NCBI GenBank assembly: GCA_946885765.1 | Contig: CAMPHD010000199.1 | Coordinates: forward strand, 1 to 6,282 | Source of the DNA: an uncultured Thalassospira sp. | GTDB taxonomy: Bacteria; Pseudomonadota; Alphaproteobacteria; Rhodospirillales_A; Thalassospiraceae | DNA length: 6,282 nt | Direction of reading: 5' to 3' | Part shown: in pieces, positions 1-5,856 of the stretch | How the letters are laid out: each line of letters starts with the position of its first letter | How positions within the stretch are numbered: the stretch's first letter is position 1 | Program-made: the position numbers and the translations under genes | Notes under the pieces: generated by a model | Told to the model about the DNA's origin: nothing | Database searches by the model: none | What the model saw: the letters and a program-made list of their open reading frames with translations, nothing else

Positions 1-210
1 CAGGATCGAAATGGCCTGACGGCGTGCATGCAGGTCGCCCCGCTTGCCCAGCGTAATCAGTTTTTCGACATACGGGCGAAGATCCTTGGCCTTCGGAAGA
101 GTGGTTTTGATCTGCTCGTGGGTGAGCAGCGAAACCGCCATGTTAGAGAACATCGCCTTACGATGGGACGACGTACGATTAAGCTTACGGCCTTGCATAC
201 CGTGACGCAT
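1..210 (-). CDS. rplQ: 50S ribosomal protein L17, N-terminal 70 residues (partial)
   Basis: This is the 5' part of the gene for ribosomal protein L17, a 23S rRNA-binding protein of the large subunit near the exit of the peptide tunnel. The 70 visible residues begin [20 protein letters not shown] and continue with a stretch including [15 protein letters not shown] and [16 protein letters not shown], the family's typical N-terminal half; L17 is usually about 118 to 140 residues, so roughly half is cut off by the window edge. The start is the ATG at 208-210, preceded by AAGGAG (218-223) at a 7-nt spacing. Position after rpoA as the last alpha-operon gene is the standard bacterial order. The gap to rpoA is unusually long and structured, so its expression may be set partly independently of rpoA. 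I see no frameshift. The identification is very secure. Confidence 0.97.
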   Translation of the reverse strand, partial: MRHGMQGRKLNRTSSHRKAMFSNMAVSLLTHEQIKTTLPKAKDLRPYVEKLITLGKRGDLHARRQAISIL

Positions 211-406
211 AGGAACTCTCCTTATTGCCTTGGCTTCGCTCACGAAACCGATTGAGATACCGCGCCGCCACCCTGATTAAATCAGGTCATGCACGTGCGG
301 TTTTGGGCACCAGCCCGCCAGAAATTCCGAAAACCGGGTTTCTGGTTGGGGCAGAACGCCTGCCCCGGCAGTCCAAAGTACCGACCCGAAGGCCGAAGAT
401 CCGTTC
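211..406 (-). promoter_or_regulatory. rpoA-rplQ intercistronic region tiled with hairpins
   Basis: This 196-nt gap has no convincing ORF and holds a near-continuous series of inverted repeats. On the transcribed strand, in order: CCGTTC-TAA-GAACGG over the rpoA stop (401-415); GGCC-TTCG-GGTC with a UUCG loop and one G-U pair (383-394); GGGGCAG-GCGTT-CTGCCCC (348-366); a 7-bp stem CCAGAAA/TTTCTGG (318-345) with an inner 3-bp stem; GGGC-TGGT-GCCC (305-316); CCTGAT-TTA-ATCAGG (272-286); and GGTTTCG-TGAG-CGAAGCC (232-249, one G-U pair), just before the AAGGAG of rplQ. None is followed by a T-tract, so I do not call a terminator. I found no clear sigma70-like promoter. Roles as an L17 translational control leader, a processing site or a transcript-stabilising region are all inference. 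Confidence 0.55.
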
Positions 407-415
407 TTAGAACGG
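401..415 (-). other. Perfect inverted repeat with the rpoA stop codon in its loop
   Basis: The transcribed strand reads CCGTTC-TAA-GAACGG, a perfect 6-bp stem whose 3-nt loop is exactly the rpoA TAA stop codon. It is the first of the series of hairpins that fills the gap to rplQ. No T-tract follows, so it is not a standard intrinsic terminator. It could mark the 3' end of a processed rpoA message; this is inference. Confidence 0.6.
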
Positions 416-1423
416 GTCTTCGAACTTGCGAGCGAGTTCTTCGATGTTTTCCGGCGGCCAACCGCCGACTTCCATACCAAGATGCAGACCCATCTGAGCC
501 AGAACATCCTTGATTTCGTTCAGCGATTTACGGCCGAAGTTCGGCGTACGAAGCATTTCTGCTTCGGTTTTCTGAACCAGATCACCGATATAGATGATGT
601 TGTCGTTCTTGAGGCAGTTTGCCGAACGGACCGAGAGCTCAAGCTCGTCGACCTTGCGCAGCAGATTGCGGTTGAACGGCAGTTCGTCTTCTTTCTTCTC
701 TTCGACAACCGCTTCCGGCTCGTCGAAGTTGACGAACAGCGACAGCTGATCCTGAAGGATACGGGCAGCAAGTGCCATCGAATCTTCCGGGGTAACCGAG
801 CCGTTGGTTTCAACGGTCAGCGACAGCTTGTCATAATCGGTATCCTGACCAACACGGGTGTTTTCCACCTTGTAGGCCACTTTACGGATCGGGCTGAAGA
901 TTGCATCGATCGGAATAAGACCGATCGGCGCATCCGACGAACGATGCGAGGTCGCAGCAACATAGCCTTTACCGTTATCAACGGTAAATTCGATGTTCAG
1001 CGTCGCACCATCATCAAGATGGCACAGCTCGAGATCCGGGTTAAGGATTTCGATGTCGGCACCGGTTTCGATCTGACCCGCGGTGACAGCACCCGGACCG
1101 GTCGCTTTAAGCGCCATTTTCTTCGGACCTTCGGCATGCATGCGCACACCCATGGTCTTGATATTCAGGATGATGTCGGTGACATCTTCACGCACGCCCG
1201 GGATCGACGAAAATTCGTGCAATACACCGTCGATCTGGATCGCAGTAACCGCCGAACCCTGGAGCGACGACAGCAGAATGCGACGCAGCGCGTTACCCAG
1301 AGTCTGACCAAAACCGCGCTCCAGCGGTTCCGCCACGATCGTACCGATGCGGCTGGCATCCGTACCCGGAGTAACATCAAGCTTGGTCGGCTTAATCAGT
1401 TCCTGCCAGTTCTTTTGAATCAC
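407..1423 (-). CDS. rpoA: DNA-directed RNA polymerase subunit alpha
   Basis: The alpha subunit dimerises to nucleate assembly of RNA polymerase and binds UP-element DNA and activators. The 338-residue product has the N-terminal dimerisation and beta/beta'-binding domain (about 1-235; [18 protein letters not shown] at 34-51, [16 protein letters not shown] at 66-81), an acidic linker (about 236-248) and the C-terminal domain (about 250-338). The DNA-binding helices carry VRSANCLK, with R266 and N269 matching E. coli R265 and N268, and the helix-hairpin-helix [12 protein letters not shown] with K299 matching K298. I chose the GTG at 1421-1423: it yields the family's MIQKNWQ start and has GAAGGTGG (1429-1436) 5 nt upstream. 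A GTG nine bases further upstream (1430-1432) lies inside that ribosome-binding site and adds three residues not expected in the family. Length is normal, with no disruption. Confidence 0.97.
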   Translation of the reverse strand: MIQKNWQELIKPTKLDVTPGTDASRIGTIVAEPLERGFGQTLGNALRRILLSSLQGSAVTAIQIDGVLHEFSSIPGVREDVTDIILNIKTMGVRMHAEGPKKMALKATGPGAVTAGQIETGADIEILNPDLELCHLDDGATLNIEFTVDNGKGYVAATSHRSSDAPIGLIPIDAIFSPIRKVAYKVENTRVGQDTDYDKLSLTVETNGSVTPEDSMALAARILQDQLSLFVNFDEPEAVVEEKKEDELPFNRNLLRKVDELELSVRSANCLKNDNIIYIGDLVQKTEAEMLRTPNFGRKSLNEIKDVLAQMGLHLGMEVGGWPPENIEELARKFEDPF

Positions 1424-1543
1424 GAGACCCACCTTCGCAACTGGAGCCTATGGTAAGGGGGGCACAAAATTGGCCCCCGCGAGAAACGCGAAGAGGCCCG
1501 GTCGCCCGGGCCCAAACGCGGGGTCGTCCGCAGATCGGCGCGA
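1424..1543 (-). promoter_or_regulatory. Structured rpsK-rpoA intercistronic leader
   Basis: This 120-nt gap contains three inverted repeats on the transcribed strand: GGCCCGG-GCGA-CCGGGCC (1495-1512, a 7-bp GC stem closed by a GNRA-type tetraloop), CGCG-TTTCT-CGCG (1478-1490), and a 6-bp stem GGGGGC/GCCCCC with a 9-nt loop (1458-1478). The ribosome-binding site of rpoA, GAAGGTGG, is at 1429-1436. The segment CTTCGC at 1488-1493 is complementary to GCGAAG at 1433-1438, which overlaps that site and would compete with the CGCG stem. No T-tract follows any stem. In E. coli this position holds rpsD, absent here. A regulatory role is inferred from structure only. Confidence 0.5.
1429..1436 (-). promoter_or_regulatory. 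Ribosome-binding site deciding the rpoA start
   Basis: GAAGGTGG on the transcribed strand lies 5 nt upstream of the GTG at 1421-1423. The alternative GTG at 1430-1432 falls within this motif and lacks an equally good site of its own, so the motif favours the shorter, 338-residue alpha subunit. Confidence 0.7.
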
Positions 1544-1936
1544 TTAGACGCGACGACGTTTACGCGGACGGCAACCGTTGTGCGGAATCGGCGTTACGTC
1601 TTTGATCGACGTAATGGTGAAACCAACCGCCTGCAGCGCACGAAGAGCAGATTCACGTCCCGAACCCGGGCCTTTAACCTGAACTTCAAGGGTTTTCATG
1701 CCGTGTTCAGCAGCTTTTTTACCTGCATCTTCGGCAGCAATCTGTGCAGCATACGGGGTTGATTTACGCGAACCGCGGAACCCCATACCACCAGCGGTCG
1801 ACCAGGAAATGGTGTTACCCTGAACGTCGGTGATGGTGATCATGGTGTTGTTGAAGGTCGCGTTTACGTGCGCGATACCGTTCGTAATGTTCTTCCGCTC
1901 GCGGCGACGCACACGAGTCTGAGGAGCTTTTGCCAT
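1544..1936 (-). CDS. rpsK: 30S ribosomal protein S11
   Basis: S11 sits on the platform of the small subunit, where it binds 16S rRNA near the E site and helps form the mRNA exit region. The 130-residue product shows the basic N-terminus ([10 protein letters not shown]), the core ([20 protein letters not shown]), the loop [15 protein letters not shown] and the conserved C-terminus [18 protein letters not shown] at 113-130. The Asn120-Gly121 pair matches the position where E. coli S11 carries an isoaspartate, so the same modification is possible here but cannot be read from DNA. The start is ATG at 1934-1936 with AGGGG about 8 nt upstream. It follows rpsM after only 15 nt, consistent with co-translation. 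Length and motifs are entirely normal. Confidence 0.98.
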   Translation of the reverse strand: MAKAPQTRVRRRERKNITNGIAHVNATFNNTMITITDVQGNTISWSTAGGMGFRGSRKSTPYAAQIAAEDAGKKAAEHGMKTLEVQVKGPGSGRESALRALQAVGFTITSIKDVTPIPHNGCRPRKRRRV

Positions 1937-1951
1937 TGTCTGTCCCCTACC

Positions 1952-2320
1952 TTACTTCTTCTTGCCAGCGATCGGCTTAGCCGGGCCCTTGCGGGTGCGG
2001 GCGTTGGTGTGGGTACGCTGACCGCGTACCGGGAGACCGCGACGATGACGCAGGCCGCGATAGCAACCCAGATCCATCAGACGTTTAATGTTCATTGCGG
2101 TTTCACGACGAAGGTCGCCTTCGACGGTGTAATCAGCGTCGATGACTTCACGCACCTTGAGAACCTGGTCATCAGAGAGCTGATGAACGCGGGTTGCTGC
2201 TTCGATGCCAACCTTTGCGCAAATTTCTTTAGCTTTCGCCGGGCCAATGCCGGTGATGTAGGTAAGCGCAATCACGACACGCTTCGCGGTCGGGATGTTT
2301 ACGCCAGCAATACGAGCCAC
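1952..2320 (-). CDS. rpsM: 30S ribosomal protein S13
   Basis: S13 lies at the head of the small subunit, contacts 16S rRNA and the P-site tRNA through its tail, and forms inter-subunit bridges with L5. The 122-residue product begins [20 protein letters not shown] and ends with the basic tail [18 protein letters not shown], then [17 protein letters not shown]. The start is the GTG at 2318-2320: it yields the family N-terminus and is preceded by AGGAG (2330-2334) at 9 nt. The frame stays open back to an ATG at 2417-2419, but those 33 extra residues do not resemble S13 and the ATG abuts the T-tract of the adk terminator. It is the first alpha-operon gene and appears to start a new transcriptional segment. 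It ends KKK-stop, 15 nt before rpsK. Confidence 0.97.
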   Translation of the reverse strand: MARIAGVNIPTAKRVVIALTYITGIGPAKAKEICAKVGIEAATRVHQLSDDQVLKVREVIDADYTVEGDLRRETAMNIKRLMDLGCYRGLRHRRGLPVRGQRTHTNARTRKGPAKPIAGKKK

Positions 2321-2417
2321 TGTGTGAGACTCCTGTTTCCTGTTAACAAACCCTGCGGCAGATCCGGTAGGACGGGGCGCTGCGAAAGCGGGCCAGCAAC
2401 ACTGCCAACCCGCCAGC
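2321..2417 (-). promoter_or_regulatory. rpsM leader downstream of the adk terminator
   Basis: The 97 nt between the adk terminator and rpsM would be expected to hold the alpha-operon promoter if termination is real. I see the ribosome-binding site AGGAG at 2330-2334 and an inverted repeat GCGGG/CCCGC (2388-2413) with an inner CAG/CTG pairing. TTGGCA at 2403-2408 resembles a -35 element, but no matching -10 hexamer stands at the expected spacing, so I do not name a specific promoter. Confidence 0.3.
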
Positions 2418-2455
2418 AAAAAAACGCCCTGCCCGGGAAATTACCCCAGGATGGC
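2418..2455 (-). terminator. Putative intrinsic terminator at the adk 3' end
   Basis: On the transcribed strand GCCATCCTGGG (2445-2455) pairs with CCCGGGCAGGGC (2426-2437), giving a GC-rich stem with one A-G mismatch, one bulged C and one U-G pair. The 7-nt loop GTAATTT holds the adk stop codon. A single G separates the stem from seven consecutive T residues (2418-2424), the classic layout of a Rho-independent terminator. The 5' arm is made of the last adk codons, so a ribosome finishing adk would overlap the structure; this could let translation modulate termination. Efficiency cannot be judged from sequence, and some read-through into rpsM is likely. Confidence 0.65.
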
Positions 2456-3085
2456 TTCTATCTCGCGCGTAACTTCGTCGATTTCGGCCATCCCGTCAAC
2501 TGTTTTCAGCTTACCTTCATTCTCATAGTAGGGAATGATCGGTGCTGTCTGCTTGTGATAAGCTTCCAGTCGCGAGGTGACCGTCTCGGCATTGTCATCC
2601 GCACGGCGTTTGAATTCGGTGCTGCCACATACGTCGCAAACACCGTCCTGCTTGGGTTTCTGGAACTCGTCATGGTATCCCTGCCCGCATTTCGCGCAGG
2701 TGTAGCGACCAACGATACGTGCCACAAGGGCGGCATCATCAACCCGCAACTCGATCACATAATCAAGCGCCAGTCCCTTGGCTTCCAGCATCGCATCCAG
2801 GGCTTCTGCCTGGGCTGTGGTGCGCGGAAAACCATCCAGAATGAAACCGTTCTTGGTATCATCCTGGTCAAGTCGTTCGGAAATCAGACCGATCATCAGA
2901 TCGTCGGATACGAGCTTGCCCGCATCCATGACTTCCTTTGCCTTCTGCCCCAGCTCGGTCCCGGCAGCGACGGCTGCGCGCAGCATGTCACCGGTCGAGA
3001 GCTGAATCATGCCGCGTCCGGTTTCAAGACGCTTTGCCTGGGTCCCTTTGCCAGCACCCGGAGGGCCAAGAAGGATAATGTTCAT
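2441..3085 (-). CDS. adk: Adenylate kinase, long form with zinc-binding LID
   Basis: Adenylate kinase interconverts ATP plus AMP with two ADP in the cytoplasm, setting adenylate energy charge. The 214 residues show the P-loop GPPGAGKG at 7-14, the AMP-binding LSTGDMLRAA at 29-38, the hinge motif LDGFPRT at 83-89 and the LID-closing RRADDN at 160-165. The LID spans about 127-165 and carries Cys130, Cys133, Cys150 and Cys153 (two CxxC pairs), the tetracysteine zinc site that E. coli adenylate kinase lacks but that is common in Gram-positive enzymes and known in some Alphaproteobacteria. The start is ATG at 3083-3085 with AGGGGGA upstream. adk lies 33 nt after secY, a familiar pairing, and ends inside a terminator-like hairpin. 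Length is standard for the long form. Confidence 0.98.
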   Translation of the reverse strand: MNIILLGPPGAGKGTQAKRLETGRGMIQLSTGDMLRAAVAAGTELGQKAKEVMDAGKLVSDDLMIGLISERLDQDDTKNGFILDGFPRTTAQAEALDAMLEAKGLALDYVIELRVDDAALVARIVGRYTCAKCGQGYHDEFQKPKQDGVCDVCGSTEFKRRADDNAETVTSRLEAYHKQTAPIIPYYENEGKLKTVDGMAEIDEVTREIEAILG

Positions 3086-3111
3086 TGTCGTCCCCCTGAT
3101 GGACTTCGTGG

Positions 3112-3127
3112 CGCCGCCTTAGCGGCG
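3112..3127 (-). other. Hairpin with the secY stop codon in its loop
   Basis: The transcribed strand reads CGCCGC-TAAG-GCGGCG: a perfect 6-bp all-GC stem with a 4-nt loop holding the TAA stop of secY. No T-tract follows, so it is not a standard terminator. It lies in the 33-nt secY-adk gap and could mark a transcript end or a pause site; this is inference. Confidence 0.6.
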
Positions 3128-4465
3128 GCGTCCACGCAATTTGGATTTCTTGATCAGGCCTTCATACTGGTGAGCCAGCATATGCGACTGGATCTGTGCT
3201 ACGGTATCCATGGTTACCGTGACAACGATCAGCAAGCTAGTCCCACCAAAGTAGAACGGCACCGACCATTCGGCGATCAGCAATTCCGGCAGGATACAGA
3301 CAAATGCCAGATACGCTGCGCCAATGACCGTCAGGCGGGTCAGGATGAAATCCAGATAGTTGGCGGTATTCTTGCCCGGACGGATGCCCGGAATGAAGCC
3401 GCCATGTTTTTTCAGGTTGTCTGCCGTATCTTCCGGGTTGAAAACAACCGCAGTGTAGAAGAAGGCAAAGAAGACGATAAGCGCGATATAAAGACCGATA
3501 TAAAGCGGCTGGCCACGGCCAAGCAGTGCCGTCACGGTGCTGAGCCACGCCGGAGCATCGACACCGGCGGTGAACTGTGCAACCGACAGCGGCATCAGCA
3601 GAAGCGAGCTTGCAAAGATCGGCGGGATCACACCAGCGGTGTTGATCTTGAGCGGCAGATGCGAGCTCTGACCTTCCATGACCTTCATGCCGACCTGGCG
3701 TTTCGGGTACTGGATCAGAACACGGCGCTGCGCACGTTCGACAAACACGATGAAGGCAATGACAGCAACAGCCAGCACGAGGATCGCAACGATCACCAGT
3801 GCCGAGATTGCGCCGGTACGGCCCAGTTCAAGGGTGCCGGCAATCGCAGCCGGAAGGCCCGCAACAATACCGGTAAAGATGATAAGTGAAATGCCGTTAC
3901 CAATACCGCGCTGGGTGATCTGTTCGCCCAGCCACATCAGGAACATGGTGCCGCCAACAAGCGTCACAACCGCGGTAAAGCGGAAGAACATGCCCGGATC
4001 ATGAACCGCAGAACCGGTCGAACCGCTCATGCTTTCAAGACCAACAGCAATGCCCCACGCCTGGATCGTGGCGATCAGAACGGTCAGATAACGGGTATAT
4101 TGATTAATCTTTTTACGCCCCTGCTCGCCCTCTTTTTTCATAGCCTCAAGGCTTGGCGAAACAGTGGTCATCAGCTGAATGATGATCGAGGCAGAGATAT
4201 AAGGCATGATGTTCAGCGCGAAGATGGTCATACGCCCAAGCGCACCACCAGCAAACATGTCGAACATGCCCAGGACGCCACCTGCATTCTGCTGGAAAAT
4301 ATCAGCAAGAATGGACGGGTCAACGCCGGGAATAGGGATGTATGTTCCCAGACGGTAAACTATAAGCGCTCCCAACGTGAACCAGATACGCTTTTTAAGC
4401 TCGGTAGCCTTAGAAAAAGACGACCAATTCAGGTTCGCGGCAAGCTGCTCGGCGGCCGATGCCAT
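3119..4465 (-). CDS. secY: Preprotein translocase subunit SecY
   Basis: SecY forms the inner-membrane channel of the Sec translocon, with SecE and SecG, passing unfolded proteins driven by SecA or by docked ribosomes. The 448 residues hold ten hydrophobic segments (about 27-45, 72-100 with the plug, 124-145, 159-179, 191-211, 219-243, 273-297, 320-343, 376-396, 402-422). Family motifs are IPIPGVDP (43-50), FALNIMPYISASIIIQL (82-98), TQRGIGNGIS (184-193), the cytoplasmic loop VERAQRRVLIQYPKRQVG (242-259), and GGFIPGIRPGKNTANYLDF (355-373), whose Arg362 matches the essential Arg357 of E. coli. The tail KSKLRGRRR is strongly basic. The start is ATG at 4463-4465 with GGGAG (4474-4478) at about 8 nt; an in-frame TTG at 4478-4480 overlaps that site and is rejected. 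A strong hairpin precedes the gene. Confidence 0.97.
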   Translation of the reverse strand: MASAAEQLAANLNWSSFSKATELKKRIWFTLGALIVYRLGTYIPIPGVDPSILADIFQQNAGGVLGMFDMFAGGALGRMTIFALNIMPYISASIIIQLMTTVSPSLEAMKKEGEQGRKKINQYTRYLTVLIATIQAWGIAVGLESMSGSTGSAVHDPGMFFRFTAVVTLVGGTMFLMWLGEQITQRGIGNGISLIIFTGIVAGLPAAIAGTLELGRTGAISALVIVAILVLAVAVIAFIVFVERAQRRVLIQYPKRQVGMKVMEGQSSHLPLKINTAGVIPPIFASSLLLMPLSVAQFTAGVDAPAWLSTVTALLGRGQPLYIGLYIALIVFFAFFYTAVVFNPEDTADNLKKHGGFIPGIRPGKNTANYLDFILTRLTVIGAAYLAFVCILPELLIAEWSVPFYFGGTSLLIVVTVTMDTVAQIQSHMLAHQYEGLIKKSKLRGRRR

Positions 4466-4493
4466 GCACTTATCTCCCAATAGGCTAAAACTG

Positions 4494-4530
4494 GAGGGTC
4501 CGGTCCCGTAATCTTGGGAACCGGACCCTC
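4494..4530 (-). terminator. Strong hairpin between rplO and secY (attenuator-like)
   Basis: GAGGGTCCGGT (4520-4530 on the transcribed strand) pairs perfectly with ACCGGACCCTC (4494-4504). Inside, CCC (4516-4518) pairs with GGG (4505-4507) after a single bulged T, giving 14 bp around an 8-nt loop. The 3' side continues CAG then four T residues, a weak T-tract at a 3-nt offset. It begins 16 nt after the rplO stop and ends 15 nt before the secY ribosome-binding site. A partial terminator, an mRNA decay barrier or a processing site lowering secY relative to the ribosomal proteins are all possible. The stem is certain from sequence; its role is inferred. Confidence 0.55.
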
Positions 4531-4546
4531 ACGTAGTCATAGAGGC

Positions 4547-5032
4547 TTATTCTGCGGTTTCTGCTGCGGCAACCGGAGCAAGAACCTTGACCGAGCCACC
4601 AGCTTTCTCGACGGCTTCGATAGCCGACTTGGAAGCACCGGTGATTTCGATGTTCAGTTTCGCTTTCAGTTCGCCTTTAGCGAGCAGACGCAGACCGTCT
4701 TTCTGCGGACGGGCCAGGCCTTTTTCGACCAGAACTTCGATGGTGACATTCGCACCTTCTTCAAGAACACCGTTATCAACGGCGGTCTGAAGAGTACCAA
4801 GGTTCACAACACCGAACAGTTTCCGGAACGGATTTTTAAAGCCGCGCTTCGGAAGACGACGGTAGATTGGCATCTGCCCGCCTTCGAAGCCATTGATCGC
4901 TACACCGGAACGGGAAGTCTGACCCTTCTGACCTGCGCCAGAGGTTTTGCCTTTGCCCGAACCGATACCGCGACCGACGCGGGTGCGCGCCTTGCGGGCA
5001 CCCGGGTTATCGGCAAGTTCGTTGAGTTTCAT
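4547..5032 (-). CDS. rplO: 50S ribosomal protein L15
   Basis: L15 is a late-assembling large-subunit protein that threads a long basic extension into 23S rRNA near the peptidyl transferase region and the L4/L21 neighbourhood. The 161-residue product has the diagnostic glycine- and lysine-rich N-terminus ([20 protein letters not shown] at 19-38), then [20 protein letters not shown] (48-67), and a compact C-terminal domain including [20 protein letters not shown]. An alanine-rich tail (VAAAETAE) makes it longer than the 144 residues of E. coli L15. The start is ATG at 5030-5032, preceded by AAAAGGTG 7 nt upstream. It follows rpmD after 30 nt and is separated from secY by a long hairpin. There are no odd features in the coding region. 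Confidence 0.97.
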   Translation of the reverse strand: MKLNELADNPGARKARTRVGRGIGSGKGKTSGAGQKGQTSRSGVAINGFEGGQMPIYRRLPKRGFKNPFRKLFGVVNLGTLQTAVDNGVLEEGANVTIEVLVEKGLARPQKDGLRLLAKGELKAKLNIEITGASKSAIEAVEKAGGSVKVLAPVAAAETAE

Positions 5033-5056
5033 TAATCAACACCTTTTCGATCTGGG

Positions 5057-5069
5057 GGCCAATCAGGCC
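5057..5069 (-). other. Short hairpin with the rpmD stop codon in its loop
   Basis: The transcribed strand reads GGCC-TGATT-GGCC: a 4-bp GC stem with the rpmD TGA stop in the 5-nt loop. A 4-bp stem alone is weak evidence; it is listed because similar placements occur at secY, adk and rpoA. Confidence 0.35.
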
Positions 5070-5257
5070 TCGTCCACGCGGACGAGGTGCTTGACCTTGG
5101 CGATCATACCGCGAACAGCCGGAGTATCTTCCAGCTCACGAGTCCGGTGCAGTTTGTTCAGGCCAAGACCCACAAGGGTCTGGCGCTGATCACCCGGACG
5201 TCCGATCGGCGAACCCGTCTGGGTAACGCGTACGGTCGCTTTTTTCTTAGCAGCCAT
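5063..5257 (-). CDS. rpmD: 50S ribosomal protein L30
   Basis: L30 is a small globular large-subunit protein that contacts 23S rRNA near the 5S rRNA side. The 64-residue product shows the L30 pattern: a first beta strand [20 protein letters not shown], the helix turn [20 protein letters not shown] and the final [14 protein letters not shown]. The length fits the short bacterial form of about 60 residues. The start is ATG at 5255-5257; its AAGGAG lies inside the last codons of rpsE, and only 6 nt separate the two genes, so translational coupling to S5 is likely. The gene uses TGA, unlike the TAA of every other stop visible in this window. The identification is secure because family, length and spc-operon position all agree. 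Confidence 0.95.
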   Translation of the reverse strand: MAAKKKATVRVTQTGSPIGRPGDQRQTLVGLGLNKLHRTRELEDTPAVRGMIAKVKHLVRVDEA

Positions 5258-5263
5258 ATCGAA

Positions 5264-5845
5264 TTACTCCTTTTCGAGAACGGCGGCCGCAGCCGAACCG
5301 CTATCACGACGGGCAACGATCTCGCCAACCTTCAGGCCGCGTTTTGCAGCGACCTGACGCGGTGAAGCGCCGTTGACCAGAGCGTCAAGAGTTGCACGGA
5401 TAACGTTGTGCGGGTTGTTCGAACCGGTGCATTTGGACACGACGTCCTGAACACCCATGGTTTCGAAAACTGCGCGCATCGCACCGCCAGCAATGATACC
5501 GGTACCAGCCGGAGCAGAACGGAGAATAACCCGACCTGCACCAAAATGGCCCTGAACATCGTGGTGAAGGGTACGGCCTTCACGCAACGGAACGCGGATC
5601 ATGTTGCGCTTGGCTGCTTCGGTAGCCTTGCGGATCGCTTCCGGAACTTCACGGGCTTTGCCCGTGCCGTATCCGACGCGACCGCGCTGGTCACCGACGA
5701 CAACCATTGCGGAGAAAGCAAAGCGACGGCCACCCTTAACGACTTTCGCGACGCGGTTGATACCAACCAGCTTGTCGACGAGTTCGTTTTCTTCACGGGC
5801 TTTCGGCGCCTGCTGCTGCTGTTGTGTATTCTGATTACGTGCCAT
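5264..5845 (-). CDS. rpsE: 30S ribosomal protein S5
   Basis: S5 lies at the mRNA entry side of the small subunit, affects decoding fidelity and, with S4 and S3, helps unwind mRNA. The 193 residues hold an N-terminal double-stranded RNA-binding-like domain (about 20-85; [20 protein letters not shown] at 33-52, then [14 protein letters not shown]) and the C-terminal ribosomal S5 domain ([20 protein letters not shown] at 109-128, then [20 protein letters not shown] at 131-150). It is longer than E. coli S5 (about 166) because of a polar N-terminal leader with five consecutive glutamines (8-12) and an alanine-rich C-terminal tail ([13 protein letters not shown]). The start is ATG at 5843-5845; its AAGGAG overlaps the rplR stop (TAAGGAG), suggesting coupled translation. 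Confidence 0.97.
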   Translation of the reverse strand: MARNQNTQQQQQAPKAREENELVDKLVGINRVAKVVKGGRRFAFSAMVVVGDQRGRVGYGTGKAREVPEAIRKATEAAKRNMIRVPLREGRTLHHDVQGHFGAGRVILRSAPAGTGIIAGGAMRAVFETMGVQDVVSKCTGSNNPHNVIRATLDALVNGASPRQVAAKRGLKVGEIVARRDSGSAAAAVLEKE

Positions 5846-5856
5846 GGTCGTGCTCC

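Noticed and set aside
348..366. GGGGCAG/CTGCCCC hairpin as an rpoA intrinsic terminator
   Set aside because: The sequence after the stem on the transcribed strand is AACCAGAAACC, with no T-tract, so intrinsic termination is unlikely.
482..1456. Plus-strand 324-codon open frame opposite rpoA
   Set aside because: It is antisense to a complete, conserved rpoA. There is no domain, no supporting ribosome-binding site and low-complexity basic composition; it is a shadow of codon bias.
2403..2408. TTGGCA as a -35 promoter element for the alpha operon
   Set aside because: No convincing -10 hexamer is present about 17 nt downstream, and the segment is also part of an inverted repeat, so a specific promoter call is not justified.
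2321..2419. N-terminal extension of S13 starting at the ATG 2417-2419
   Set aside because: The 33 added residues do not resemble S13, the ATG touches the T-tract of the adk terminator, and the GTG at 2318-2320 has a good AGGAG and gives the standard 122-residue protein.
1868..3889. Long 673-codon open frame on the plus strand
   Set aside because: It lies antisense to rpsK, rpsM, adk and secY, all of which have clear family motifs. Its translation is rich in Arg, His and Cys without recognisable domains, as expected for the opposite strand of biased coding DNA.
4466..4480. TTG start for SecY at 4478-4480
   Set aside because: The codon overlaps the GGGAG ribosome-binding site that serves the ATG at 4463-4465, and the added residues have no family support.
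4514..5035. Plus-strand 173-codon frame opposite rplO
   Set aside because: It covers rplO exactly and carries no family motif; it is explained by the reverse complement of the L15 gene.
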